In this document: one piece after another, positions 32,784 through 41,137 of the stretch | Layout of the letters: the number at the start of each line of letters is the position of its first letter | Numbering within the stretch: the first letter of the stretch is position 1 | From: DATAEK01 sp036258055 | GTDB lineage: Bacteria > Acidobacteriota > Vicinamibacteria > Vicinamibacterales > 2-12-FULL-66-21 | Reading direction: 5' to 3' | Length of the DNA stretch: 47,000 nucleotides | Assembly: GCA_036258055.1 (NCBI GenBank) | Contig: DATAEK010000131.1 | Location: 1-47,000 of the forward strand | Program-made: the position numbers and the translations under genes | Notes under the pieces: generated by a model | Seen by the model: the letters and a program-made list of their open reading frames with translations, nothing else | What the model was told of the DNA's origin: nothing | The model's database searches: none

Positions 32784-33068
32784 CTAGCGGCGCTTGGCGG
32801 GCGGCTTGCGCTGACGTCGCGCAGCCGAACGGCCATGGGGCGCGAGGTCGCGCCACAGCAGGGACTCGTGTCGGGTCGCCACATCCGCGCGGCCGCTGCC
32901 GCCGATCGCCGTGAACGAGGGGGTCGGCCGGCTGCCGGGCGAGCGACTGCCGACGTAGGTGGCGAGGGCTTCGCGCACGAGCGACGCGACCGGACGGCCC
33001 TCCTGACGCGCGAGCGTCTGCAGATCGCGATTGAGCGATTCGTCCAGGAACACGGTCGTGCGTTTCAT
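32784..33068 (-). CDS. vapB: Ribbon-helix-helix antitoxin, VapB/CopG-like
   Basis: 94 residues. MKRTTVFLDESLNRDLQTLARQEGRPVASLVREAL is a typical CopG/RHH DNA-binding unit (beta strand 3-8, helices ~11-22 and ~26-38). The rest (about 45-94) is polar and basic, the usual region that wraps the PIN toxin; longer than many VapB tails. The start at 33068 lies 3 bases from an 18-base inverted repeat, fitting autorepression. The frame upstream is non-coding repeat DNA. Confidence 0.85.
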   Translation of the reverse strand: MKRTTVFLDESLNRDLQTLARQEGRPVASLVREALATYVGSRSPGSRPTPSFTAIGGSGRADVATRHESLLWRDLAPHGRSAARRQRKPPAKRR

Positions 33069-33071
33069 ATT

Positions 33072-33115
33072 ACGTATGATAGCATACGTGGCGCGCCACG
33101 GCGCCCCGCGGGCGC
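33072..33115 (-). promoter_or_regulatory. vapBC operator/promoter with stacked palindromes
   Basis: ACGTATG (33072-33078), ATAG, CATACGT (33083-33089) is a perfect 7-4-7 inverted repeat containing TATCAT (minus strand, 33076-33081), 7 bases before the vapB ATG. It shares CGT with a perfect 14-base palindrome CGTGGCGCGCCACG (33087-33100), next to a hairpin GCGCCC-CGC-GGGCGC (33101-33115) that could end acnA transcription. Confidence 0.6.
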
Positions 33116-33147
33116 ATCCTCCCGCTGATCCAGGTTCGAGGTGCTGC

Positions 33148-35895
33148 TCAGACCGCAGCGAGCTGCCGCAGCACGTAGGGCAGAATCCCGCCGTGCTTGA
33201 ACGCGACGAGTTCCTCCGGCGTATCGATTCGGGCAACGGCGATGATGTCGCGACTTGAACCGTCTTCGCCCGTCACGCGTACGGTGACGTCGCCGCCGGG
33301 ACGAAGCGCTTCCATACCTCGGATGTCGTAGCGCTCGCGGCCGGTCAGCTTCAGTGAGGCGGCGTTCTCGCCGGTCCGGAAGCTGAGCGGCAGGACGCCC
33401 ATATTGACCAGATTACTGCGGTGAATCCGCTCGAAGCTCTCGGCGAGCACCGCCTTGACGCCGAGCAGCAGCGTGCCCTTCGCCGCCCAGTCGCGTGACG
33501 ATCCCGATCCGTACTCTTTGCCCGCGATCACGAGGAGCGGTACGCCCGCCGCGCGGTACTCGACTGACGCGTCGTAGATCGTCGTCACATCCCCCTGCGG
33601 GAGACGCACCGTCCAGCCCCCTTCTGTTCCAGGCGCGAGCTGGTTGCGCAGGCGAATGTTCGCGAAGGTTCCGCGCATCATGACCTCGTGATTGCCACGC
33701 CGCGCGCCATACGAATTGAAGTCTTTCGGCGGCACGCCCTTGGAGATCAGGTACTTCCCCGCCGGGCTGTCGGCCGGGATCGATCCTGCCGGTGAGATGT
33801 GATCCGTAGTCACGCTGTCGCCCAGCATCGCGAGCACGTGCGCGCCGACGATGTCGACTGTCGGCGCGGGCTGTCGGGTCAGCTCTTCGAAGAACGGCGG
33901 GTTCCGGATGTAGGTCGATTCGTCCGTCCACTCGAACCGTTCGCCGGTCGGAATCGGCAGCGATCGCCATCGGTCGTCGCCGTCGAACACGTGCGCGTAC
34001 TTTTCGCGGAACATGTCCGACTTCACCGCTTTGAGCATGGTTTCCTGGATCTCGCGCTCGCTCGGCCAGATGTCCTTGAGGTACACCGGCTGCCCGTCGC
34101 TCCCTTTGCCCAGCGGCTCGTTGGTCAGATCGACCTGCATCTTCCCGGCAAGCGCGTACGCGACGACGAGCGGCGGCGACGCCAGATAATTGGCCCGGAC
34201 CTGCGACTGAATCCGCCCTTCGAAGTTGCGATTGCCGCTCAACACCGACGCGACCACCAGGTTGCGATCTTTCACGATTCGCGACACCGGATCCGGCAGC
34301 GGACCGCTGTTGCCGATGCAGGTCGTGCATCCGTAGCCGACGATGTTGAATCCGAGCTCGGCGAGGTACTCGAGGAGACCGGATGCCTTGTAGTACTCGG
34401 TCACGATGAGCGAGCCGGGCGCGAGGCTCGTCTTGACCCAGGGCTGCACTTTCAGGCCGCGCTTGACAGCGTTCCGCGCCAGGAGCCCGGCGCCGATCAT
34501 GACACTCGGGTTCGAGGTGTTCGTGCAGCTCGTGATCGCCGCGACGACCACGGCGCCGTGATCCAGCCCCTCCATGCCGGGAGGAACCGCTTCGTCGGTC
34601 GCGATGGCCGTTTCCGCATGCGCGGCGGCCGGCGCGGTGGACTCGCCAGGCTTGGGCGCAGCCGGTGTCTTCGGTTTCCGCTCCGCGAGCATGACCTCGA
34701 GCGCCTGACCGAACTTGTATTTGGCCTGCCGGAGTGACACCCGGTCCTGCGGCCGTTTTGGTCCCGCCAGGCTGGGCTCCACCGTCGAGAGATCGAGCTC
34801 GATGGTCGTCGTGTAGACGGGCTCCGGTGCGTCTGCCCTGCGGAAGAGGCCCTGTTCTTTCGCGTACGCCTCGACGAGCTTGACGTGCGACTCCTCGCGG
34901 CCGGTCAATCGCAGGTAGTCGAGCGTCATCTCATCGATCGGACAGATCGCGATGGTCGCGCCGTACTCGGGGGACATGTTCCCCAGCGTCGCGCGATCCG
35001 CGATGGTGAGGAACTCGAGTCCAGAACCGAAGAACTCGACGAATTTGCCGACCACGCCAAGCTTGCGCAACCGCTCGGTGATCGTGAGGACGAGATCGGT
35101 TGCCGTCGCGCCCTCGGGCAGCCGGTCGACGAGCCTGAACCCGACGACCTCCGGAATGAGCATCGAGATCGGCTGCCCGAGCATCGCGGCCTCAGCCTCG
35201 ATGCCGCCGACGCCCCATCCAACCACGCCAAGCCCGTTGACCATCGTCGTATGAGAGTCGGTTCCGACGAGCGTGTCCGGATAGGCGAGCAGTCCGCCGT
35301 CGGACTGTTCCCGGAACACGACGCGCGCGAGATGCTCGAGGTTGACCTGATGCACGATACCGGTGTCCGGCGGCACGACCCTGAAGTTGTCGAACGCCTC
35401 CTGGCCCCACCGCAGGAACGTGTAGCGTTCCTTGTTGCGCGCGAACTCGAGGGCCGCGTTGAGGTCCGCGGCATTTCGCTCCGAGTAGTGATCGACCTGG
35501 ACCGAGTGATCGATGACGAGCTCGACCGGCTGCAGCGGGTTGACCCGCTTCGGGTCGCCGCCGAGCCGGACGATGCCGTCGCGCATGGCGGCGAGATCGA
35601 CCACGGCTGGGACGCCGGTGAAGTCCTGAAGCAGGACGCGCGCGGGCGTGAAGGCGATCTCCTTCTGCACCTTCGACGCGACGTCCCACCGGCCAAGCGC
35701 TTCGATATCCTCCGGGTCGACGAACCGCGCGTCTTCACGGCGCAGCAGGTTCTCGAGCAGGATTTTCAACGAATACGGCAGCCGGGCCAGACCGGTGAAC
35801 CCTTCCTTCTCGAAAACCGGAAGGCTGAAGATGTCGAAGGTCTGCCCGCCGACCGACAGCGGCGCGCGTGTGTTGAAGGAATTCTGGGAAGCCAT
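33148..35895 (-). CDS. acnA: Aconitate hydratase A
   Basis: 915 residues, near the usual ~900. GTDSHTTMVNGLGVVGWGVGGIEAEAAMLGQP, cluster cysteines Cys457 (SCTNTSNP), Cys523 and Cys526 (YGCTTCIGNSGPL), and swivel GSGSSRDWAAKGT. Isomerises citrate in the TCA cycle. An Ala/Pro-rich insert at about 408-440 is extra to most AcnA proteins and looks like a flexible linker. ATG at 35895 chosen by family start; GGAGG is spaced better for an in-frame GTG at 35901. A different aconitase-family protein is at 11418. Confidence 0.97.
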   Translation of the reverse strand: MASQNSFNTRAPLSVGGQTFDIFSLPVFEKEGFTGLARLPYSLKILLENLLRREDARFVDPEDIEALGRWDVASKVQKEIAFTPARVLLQDFTGVPAVVDLAAMRDGIVRLGGDPKRVNPLQPVELVIDHSVQVDHYSERNAADLNAALEFARNKERYTFLRWGQEAFDNFRVVPPDTGIVHQVNLEHLARVVFREQSDGGLLAYPDTLVGTDSHTTMVNGLGVVGWGVGGIEAEAAMLGQPISMLIPEVVGFRLVDRLPEGATATDLVLTITERLRKLGVVGKFVEFFGSGLEFLTIADRATLGNMSPEYGATIAICPIDEMTLDYLRLTGREESHVKLVEAYAKEQGLFRRADAPEPVYTTTIELDLSTVEPSLAGPKRPQDRVSLRQAKYKFGQALEVMLAERKPKTPAAPKPGESTAPAAAHAETAIATDEAVPPGMEGLDHGAVVVAAITSCTNTSNPSVMIGAGLLARNAVKRGLKVQPWVKTSLAPGSLIVTEYYKASGLLEYLAELGFNIVGYGCTTCIGNSGPLPDPVSRIVKDRNLVVASVLSGNRNFEGRIQSQVRANYLASPPLVVAYALAGKMQVDLTNEPLGKGSDGQPVYLKDIWPSEREIQETMLKAVKSDMFREKYAHVFDGDDRWRSLPIPTGERFEWTDESTYIRNPPFFEELTRQPAPTVDIVGAHVLAMLGDSVTTDHISPAGSIPADSPAGKYLISKGVPPKDFNSYGARRGNHEVMMRGTFANIRLRNQLAPGTEGGWTVRLPQGDVTTIYDASVEYRAAGVPLLVIAGKEYGSGSSRDWAAKGTLLLGVKAVLAESFERIHRSNLVNMGVLPLSFRTGENAASLKLTGRERYDIRGMEALRPGGDVTVRVTGEDGSSRDIIAVARIDTPEELVAFKHGGILPYVLRQLAAV

Positions 35896-35978
35896 CCCCA
35901 CATGATCCTCCAGGCAAGGCCGGCTGTTCAAGCGAACCCATCCTGGTGAGCGGGCTCGAGCCTCGGGCCGGGTTGACC

Positions 35979-37523
35979 CTACCGGGACAACCGGCTGGCG
36001 ACGAACTCCCGGGCCACCTCCGCGGCGTCCCGATGCTCCGCGTCGACGCTCCGGTTCATCCGCCGCATGTCGGCGACGGTAATTCGGCCTGCAAGCGTCG
36101 CGATCGCATCCTTGAGCTCGGGATGCGCGAGCAGCGATGCACTGCGCACGACCGGAATCGCGTCGTACGGCGGGAAGTAATGTTTGTTGTCGTCGAGCAT
36201 CACGAGACGATAGGCGTCGACCAGGCCGCTTGTCGCGTCACCGGCAATGAGGTCCACCTGCCGCTCGACGAGCGCCCGATAGATCAGGGACAGATCCATC
36301 GCCCGCGGCGGTGAGCCAAACGTCAGCCCGTAGGTCTTGGAAAGTCCAGGATATCCGTCAGCGCGCTGCAGAAACTCGTAGCCGAACCCCGCGGTCCAGC
36401 CGCTCGAGTACTTCGCGGCGTCGGCAATCGTCTGCAGGCCGAGCCGTGACGCGTCGTCACCGCGAACGAGAATCGCGAACGTGTTCTCGAACCCGAGCGG
36501 ATCGAGGACGGTTACTCCGGCGTCCGCGTAACGCCGGCGGACCTGCTCGAGTACGCGGTGGCTGTCGGTGTCGGGGGCGTCATGGAAGATCGCTGTCGCC
36601 GCGGTCCCCGAATACTCGATGTAGGTATCGATTTCTCCTGATCGGATCGCCCGGTCGCAGATGAACGTCCCCCCGAGATTGAGCCGGCGTTCGACCCGCA
36701 GGCTGGTTCGCACTTCGATCGTTCGGGCGAGGAGCTCTCCCAGAATGATCTGCTCGGTGAAATTCTTCGATCCGATCCGGACCACGTCGGGGCGGCCCCG
36801 CATCATCACGGCAGATGCCACCGTACCCGTGAGCAGCAACGCGACGACCAGCCCGGCGGCGATTCGCGTTCGTCGGCGCCCGCCCGTGGACATCGTGCGG
36901 CGGACGGTTCGTTCGACCAGCGTCAGGCCGCCATCGAGTGTCAGCGCGAGGACTGCTGCGGGAACTGCTCCGGCAAGGATCACCGTCGGCTCGACCATCG
37001 AGAGGCCGCGGAAAATGTATTCACCGAGACCGCCGGCGCCGACCGCGGCGGCGATCGTCGCCGTACCCACGCCGATGACCGACGCCACGCGGATGCCGGC
37101 GACAATCGACGGCAGCGCGAGCGGAAGCTCGACCTGCCCGAACAGCTGTCGCGGCGTCATCCCCAGCGCAGTACCGGCCTCGACGAGCGCCGGATCCACT
37201 GATTTCAGTCCCGCGGTCGTCGTGCGGATGATCGGCAGGAGCGCGTAGAGTACGAGCACGGTGATCGCGACGCGCGCGCCGAGCCCGCCCACAAACGGGA
37301 GTGGCAGCAGGAATCCGAACATGGCGAGGCTGGGGATCGTCTGCGCCACGTTGGCAAGCCACACGATCGGAGCGCCGTAGCGGGGCCGCCGCGCGGCGAG
37401 GATCCCGATCGGTACGCCGATCAAGATTGCCGCGGTGGTCGAGACAGCGACCAGCACGATGTGCTGGCCGACCAGCGCAGCGAATTCGGCGGCATGGCTG
37501 CGCCAGAACTCGACCAGTTTCAT
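35979..37523 (-). CDS. Fused ABC importer permease and substrate-binding protein (OpuC/EgtU-like)
   Basis: 514 residues. N-terminal permease (about 1-215) with six membrane segments and the coupling motif EAGTALGMTPRQLFGQVELPLALPSIVAGIR; a further membrane helix (about 222-240) then a type-II binding protein (about 245-514): VRIGSKNFTEQIILGELLA, IDTYIEYSGTA, LDPLGFENTFAILVR and DLIAGDATSGLVDAYRLVMLDD. Fusions of this plan import glycine betaine, choline or carnitine, and in some bacteria ergothioneine (EgtU). Sequence alone does not separate them. Its ATG overlaps the stop of the ATPase gene upstream (ATGA at 37520-37523). Confidence 0.92.
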   Translation of the reverse strand: MKLVEFWRSHAAEFAALVGQHIVLVAVSTTAAILIGVPIGILAARRPRYGAPIVWLANVAQTIPSLAMFGFLLPLPFVGGLGARVAITVLVLYALLPIIRTTTAGLKSVDPALVEAGTALGMTPRQLFGQVELPLALPSIVAGIRVASVIGVGTATIAAAVGAGGLGEYIFRGLSMVEPTVILAGAVPAAVLALTLDGGLTLVERTVRRTMSTGGRRRTRIAAGLVVALLLTGTVASAVMMRGRPDVVRIGSKNFTEQIILGELLARTIEVRTSLRVERRLNLGGTFICDRAIRSGEIDTYIEYSGTAATAIFHDAPDTDSHRVLEQVRRRYADAGVTVLDPLGFENTFAILVRGDDASRLGLQTIADAAKYSSGWTAGFGYEFLQRADGYPGLSKTYGLTFGSPPRAMDLSLIYRALVERQVDLIAGDATSGLVDAYRLVMLDDNKHYFPPYDAIPVVRSASLLAHPELKDAIATLAGRITVADMRRMNRSVDAEHRDAAEVAREFVASRLSR

Positions 37524-38290
37524 GCGCGTCCCTGCAGCGCTTGGCTGGCCTGGAGCAGCGGCTCGAGCAGGCCGCGGACGCGATGGTCGGAAGAACGCGC
37601 GATTACACCGGGCACATCGAGCGCCGCCAGCACGCCGTCGGCGAGCACGCCGATCCGCGACGCCAACGCGAAGGCCTCGCCCATGTCGTGCGTGACGATC
37701 ACGATCGTCTTGCGGACACGCGCCTGGATGGCTCGAAACTCGGAGTGCATTTCCGCGCGGGTGATCGGATCGAGCGCGCCGAACGGCTCGTCCATCAGCA
37801 GGATTGGCGGATCCGCGGCCAGCGCCCTTGCTACGCCGACCCGCTGCCGCTGACCGCCAGAGAGCTCATGCGGGCGGCGATGGGCGTACTGCGCTGCGGG
37901 AAGGCCGGTCAAATCGAGGAGCTCGCGGACGCGGCCGTCGATGCGCGGGGAATCCCACTCGAGCAGTCGCGGCACGACGCCGACGTTCTCAGCGATGCTC
38001 ATGTGTGGAAAGAGCGCGACCTCCTGGAGCACGTAACCGACGTGCCGTCTGAGCGCAAAGGGATCCCAGGCCGTCGTCGGCCGGCCGCTGACGTCGACCG
38101 AGCCGGCGTCCGGAACGAGCATGCGATTGACCAGTTTGAGGATGGTGCTCTTGCCGGCGCCGCTGCGACCGACGAGAGCCACCGTTTCCCCACGCTCGAT
38201 GGCGAAACTGACGTCTCGCAACACCTCGGTTGCGCCACGCCGCGCCGTTACGGCGTTGAACGCAATCTCAACCGCGGGTCGTTCCTCCAC
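37520..38290 (-). CDS. ABC transporter ATP-binding protein (OpuCA-like, without CBS domains)
   Basis: 256 residues. Walker A GRSGAGKST, Q-loop YVLQEVALFPH, signature LSGGQRQRVGVARAL, Walker B ILLMDEPFGALD and switch VTHD. Ends soon after the ABC domain, so it lacks the CBS pair that senses ionic strength in OpuA/OpuC; this argues mildly against an osmotic role. GTG start at 38290, with TACAGT 6 bases upstream (38297-38302), so the message may be leaderless. Drives the fused permease/binding protein gene that follows. Confidence 0.93.
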   Translation of the reverse strand: MEERPAVEIAFNAVTARRGATEVLRDVSFAIERGETVALVGRSGAGKSTILKLVNRMLVPDAGSVDVSGRPTTAWDPFALRRHVGYVLQEVALFPHMSIAENVGVVPRLLEWDSPRIDGRVRELLDLTGLPAAQYAHRRPHELSGGQRQRVGVARALAADPPILLMDEPFGALDPITRAEMHSEFRAIQARVRKTIVIVTHDMGEAFALASRIGVLADGVLAALDVPGVIARSSDHRVRGLLEPLLQASQALQGRA

Positions 38291-38296
38291 GGCTGG

Positions 38297-38302
38297 ACTG
38301 TA
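38297..38302 (-). promoter_or_regulatory. -10-like element of the ABC importer operon
   Basis: TACAGT on the minus strand, ending 6 bases before the GTG at 38290. On the other strand the gap holds a 12-base palindrome CCACCTGGGTGG-type repeat (38324-38335) before the small gene at 38350. Confidence 0.35.
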
Positions 38303-38349
38303 GCGCAGCGGGCACGCGGTTTGCCACCTGGGTGGTACAGGAGGATCGC

Positions 38350-38598
38350 ATGGGCAACGACGGCACCACACCGACTCCCCTCGGCGCTCGGGATGGGAGC
38401 GAACGCTGGCACTCCGAGTCGGACACCGTGGAACGACGGGATCGTGAGCTCGTCGATCGGGGGACGGATCGAGAGCCAGCAGAGATCGCCCGCCCCGCTT
38501 CTGACGACGACCGTCGCCGGCAATCCGTCGAGCAAGGACGCGATTCGAACAGTGGCGATTCGTCGTCCGAGCCTTTTCCGCAGGAGGGACTGCGATGA
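38350..38598 (+). CDS. Small hydrophilic protein, unrecognised
   Basis: 82 residues, rich in Asp, Arg, Glu and Ser, almost no hydrophobic stretch, so probably disordered. I recognise no family. Evidence that it is a gene: AGGAGG (38339-38344) stands 5 bases before the ATG, the best ribosome site in the window; its stop overlaps the next start as ATGA; and that next gene has its own AGGAGG. Two other in-frame starts (38332) are less well placed. A longer open frame on the opposite strand (38248-38670) has no such signals. Confidence 0.5.
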   Translation: MGNDGTTPTPLGARDGSERWHSESDTVERRDRELVDRGTDREPAEIARPASDDDRRRQSVEQGRDSNSGDSSSEPFPQEGLR

Positions 38599-38795
38599 CT
38601 CCGATGAACGTGGCGAGGTCACCTCACACTCCGTGGTGGAGGCGCATCGTCCACAACAGATGGCGGGCAATCGGCGTGTTCGAACGGGAATCGATCGTCG
38701 CGCGGAACGGTGAATATCGATGGACCACGCCGCGACGTTACGACGAACAGGACTTCCAGCTCGTCAGCTGGCCGCCCACTAGAACAGGTAGGTAA
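38595..38795 (+). CDS. Small Trp/Arg-rich protein, unrecognised
   Basis: 66 residues: TPWWRRIVHNRWRAIGVFERESIVARNGEYRW near the N-terminus and LVSWPP at the end; basic, with five Trp. No family recognised. AGGAGG (38582-38587) stands 7 bases before the ATG, which overlaps the preceding stop by 4 bases. Its last 17 bases overlap the end of the opposite-strand beta-barrel gene, a convergent layout seen elsewhere in this window. Confidence 0.5.
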   Translation: MTPMNVARSPHTPWWRRIVHNRWRAIGVFERESIVARNGEYRWTTPRRYDEQDFQLVSWPPTRTGR

Positions 38796-39543
38796 GTGAC
38801 ACGCCCGCCATGGGGACAGTGCGGTTCTTGTCTTCGGCTGCGAAACCGCCATCGCGGAACGACACGCCGCCTTCCGCGCGAAGGCCGAGTCGGCGGGGCT
38901 TCATGTTGAACCAGTACTTGATGCCGCCCGTCGCGTGGTACTCGGTTCCGGTCTCGATGAGTTGATTGCCCTCGTGTGCGTCCCGGATGTAACCCACACC
39001 ACCAGAGATGAACGGCACGCCTTTGCCTTTCGAGAACGTTGCGTGCGTCAGATGCCACACGAGCGAACCGTCGAAGATGTACTCGGTGATCGTTTCCTCC
39101 GCGACCTGATCTGACGCGTTCTCGAAGTCGCCGGTAATGGCGATCCGCAGCTTCGGGCGCGTGATGCGCACGCCCCCCTCGATCGCGATGCTCTTCGAGA
39201 CATATCCCGCCAGGTGTCCTTGAAGGCCAATCCCGGACGCGAGCGTGTTGCTCGTGCTGAAGAGGTCGAGCGGGCCGGTTCCGGTCTCAGGATTGCGCGT
39301 CAACTCTGCAGTCGCGTCGCCGATGTCGAATCCGCCGCTCCACCAGAACCCGCCACCGATCTCCCACGAACCAGGGTGTGGTGCGGGCCTCGGCGCCCGC
39401 GGCGCTTGCCGCGGCGGCGTGGGGGCAGGCTTGGTCTGCGCGTTCACCCCGGAAACCGAGGCGACGAACAGCGTCGTCAGAGGGAGGGCACTCAACGCAA
39501 AGCGGCTGACTCGCCGGATGCGGCCTCCTTTGTCGTCGGTCAC
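38779..39543 (-). CDS. Outer-membrane beta-barrel-like exported protein
   Basis: 254 residues. Signal peptide after a basic start (about 12-35), a Pro-rich linker (about 36-58), then alternating beta strands with Gly/aromatic pattern (SWEIGGGFWWSGGFDIG, IKYWFNMKPRRLGLRAEGGVSF) ending in SLTYLF; a C-terminal Phe is typical of outer-membrane barrels. No specific family. GTG start overlaps the matrixin stop (GTGA at 39540-39543). Confidence 0.8.
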   Translation of the reverse strand: MTDDKGGRIRRVSRFALSALPLTTLFVASVSGVNAQTKPAPTPPRQAPRAPRPAPHPGSWEIGGGFWWSGGFDIGDATAELTRNPETGTGPLDLFSTSNTLASGIGLQGHLAGYVSKSIAIEGGVRITRPKLRIAITGDFENASDQVAEETITEYIFDGSLVWHLTHATFSKGKGVPFISGGVGYIRDAHEGNQLIETGTEYHATGGIKYWFNMKPRRLGLRAEGGVSFRDGGFAAEDKNRTVPMAGVSLTYLF

Positions 39544-40538
39544 TTTGGTGTCACCTTGATCTCGATGTCTCGGACGCCGCCGCCCTTCGGCACGACGACC
39601 ACGTTCTCGTAGAACTTCACGCGGAAATTCAGATCCACGTTCACGTTCGAACCGAAGAAGCTCTCGATGTCCGCGTCGTCGAGCGGCTCCGCGCGCAGGA
39701 CGTGCGGGCCGGGATCCAGACTGGCGATGACGAACGACCCGTCGTCGCTGAGCGTGAACCCGCCGACGAGTTTGCCCGTCGAAGGATCGAACGCGACCAC
39801 GTGCGCGCCCAGCACTCCCTGGCCATTCTTCGTGACCCGTCCGCTGATGCTGCCCGTCGTCGCTTTGAACACCGTCGAACCGTAGATGTCGGAGAAGCCG
39901 GCGACGTCGTCGGCCTTGAGGGTACGGTCGCTCGTGTTCCCCGAGGGGAACGCAATCGGGAACATCACCGCTTCGGCGCCCAGCACGCGACGGCCGCCGG
40001 CGCGCAGCTCGGTCTCCCCCAGGGCCGAATGCGACAACCCGAGCAGATGGCCGATCTCATGGGTCGCGATCGACTGGACGTCGAAACGGCCGGGAGTGCC
40101 GCCGGCTGACGTCGTCCAGAGGAACGTCGAGTTGAAGAAGATGTCCGACTCGACGATCTCACCGGTGACGGTGTCGATGAAGAAGTTGGTCGCGGCAAGC
40201 GTGCGGTCGAGATCGGGTCTCGACTGATAGCCGAGCACCGTCACGCCGTCCCCCGAAGTCGGCTTGATCTGCGTGAAGCCCACGAACGTGGACGACGTCT
40301 GCGTGTTCGGCACCGCGTGCCACGTACTGAAGGACTGACTGACAGCCGCCTGGAACTGCGTCGCGGTCACGCCGTCCACGTCACGATTGGTGATGAAGTA
40401 GCGGATCGGAAACTGCCGCCATTCGAGATTGACCGTGCGGTTGCCAACCTGCGTCCCGAGCTTCAGGTAGGCGGCAGCAGGAGCAACGGCAACGACAGCG
40501 AGCGCCGTCGCGAGAAGGGCTCGACGCCTCTGCGTCAT
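39540..40538 (-). CDS. Exported matrixin-type (M10-like) metalloprotease with carboxypeptidase-regulatory-like domain
   Basis: 332 residues. Signal peptide (about 5-23), catalytic domain with HEIGHLLGLSH (HExxHxxGxxH zinc motif) and a downstream Met in AVMFP that fits the Met-turn; then a beta-sandwich like the carboxypeptidase regulatory domain (about 230-332: TGSISGRVTKNGQGVLGAHVVAFD, PGPHVLRAEPL). Probably acts at or outside the outer membrane. Its ATG overlaps the stop of the gene upstream (40535-40538), and its stop overlaps the start of the beta-barrel gene. Confidence 0.92.
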   Translation of the reverse strand: MTQRRRALLATALAVVAVAPAAAYLKLGTQVGNRTVNLEWRQFPIRYFITNRDVDGVTATQFQAAVSQSFSTWHAVPNTQTSSTFVGFTQIKPTSGDGVTVLGYQSRPDLDRTLAATNFFIDTVTGEIVESDIFFNSTFLWTTSAGGTPGRFDVQSIATHEIGHLLGLSHSALGETELRAGGRRVLGAEAVMFPIAFPSGNTSDRTLKADDVAGFSDIYGSTVFKATTGSISGRVTKNGQGVLGAHVVAFDPSTGKLVGGFTLSDDGSFVIASLDPGPHVLRAEPLDDADIESFFGSNVNVDLNFRVKFYENVVVVPKGGGVRDIEIKVTPK

Positions 40539-41125
40539 CGGCCAGCCCCGCGACGTTCGGCTGCGGCTGCGCGGCCAGGCGCGCCGGGGAGCGGCGCCAT
40601 GGCCGCACGCACCTGCGCGCCGAACTCGTCGAGCGCCAGAGGCCGCCGCGTCGCGGCGCCGCGGGTGACCACCTCGGGCGCACTACTGGTTGCCATGAGC
40701 GGCGGAGGCACGACCATCCGGCGCCCCGTATCGGGATCGATCCGCACCCGGAACACACCCTGATTCAACCCGAACACGATTGGGAACTCGGAGCCGTCAG
40801 ACTTGAGGAACAGCACGGCTTCGTCGCCGGGCTTGAACACCGGCGCGCCGATCAGAACGCTTCGGTAGCGGCCCATCTCGCCGCCGGGTACTTTGAAGGT
40901 GATCGTGTCATCCGATCCGCCCTTCAACCACGATGCGACTTCGACCGTGACGACGGTGTCGATCCGGGTTCGACCATCGGCCCACTGCGGCCGAGTGTCT
41001 ACGACGCGGCCATACGCGATCAGCTCAGACCCCTGGACGACTTCCCTGAATTCAGCGGGTACGAGAACCGTGGCGTGCACCACCGGCGCGAACAGTACAC
41101 ACGCAATCAGCAGCAACCTGCGCAT
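40535..41125 (-). CDS. Exported beta-rich protein paired with a matrixin, function unknown
   Basis: 196 residues from ATG 41125. Signal peptide (about 1-18), then a single beta-rich domain: SELIAYGRVVDTRPQWADGRTRIDTVVTVEVASWLKG, ITFKVPGGEMGRYRSVLIGAPVFKPGDEAVLFL. The pattern suggests an OB- or sandwich-like fold; no known family name that I can give. A Pro/Ala-rich tail follows. First gene of three that each overlap by 4 bases. TAGACT (41132-41137) 6 bases upstream. A GTG three bases earlier is the alternative start. Confidence 0.75.
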   Translation of the reverse strand: MRRLLLIACVLFAPVVHATVLVPAEFREVVQGSELIAYGRVVDTRPQWADGRTRIDTVVTVEVASWLKGGSDDTITFKVPGGEMGRYRSVLIGAPVFKPGDEAVLFLKSDGSEFPIVFGLNQGVFRVRIDPDTGRRMVVPPPLMATSSAPEVVTRGAATRRPLALDEFGAQVRAAMAPLPGAPGRAAAAERRGAGR

Positions 41126-41131
41126 CACAGC

Positions 41132-41137
41132 AGTCTA
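41132..41137 (-). promoter_or_regulatory. -10-like element of the matrixin operon
   Basis: TAGACT on the minus strand, 6 bases before the ATG at 41125; nearly leaderless if used. Confidence 0.35.

Noticed and set aside
38248..38670. 140-codon minus-strand frame over the small-gene region
   Set aside because: No ribosome site, overlaps the ABC ATPase start, and competing plus-strand frames have two AGGAGG sites and an ATGA overlap.
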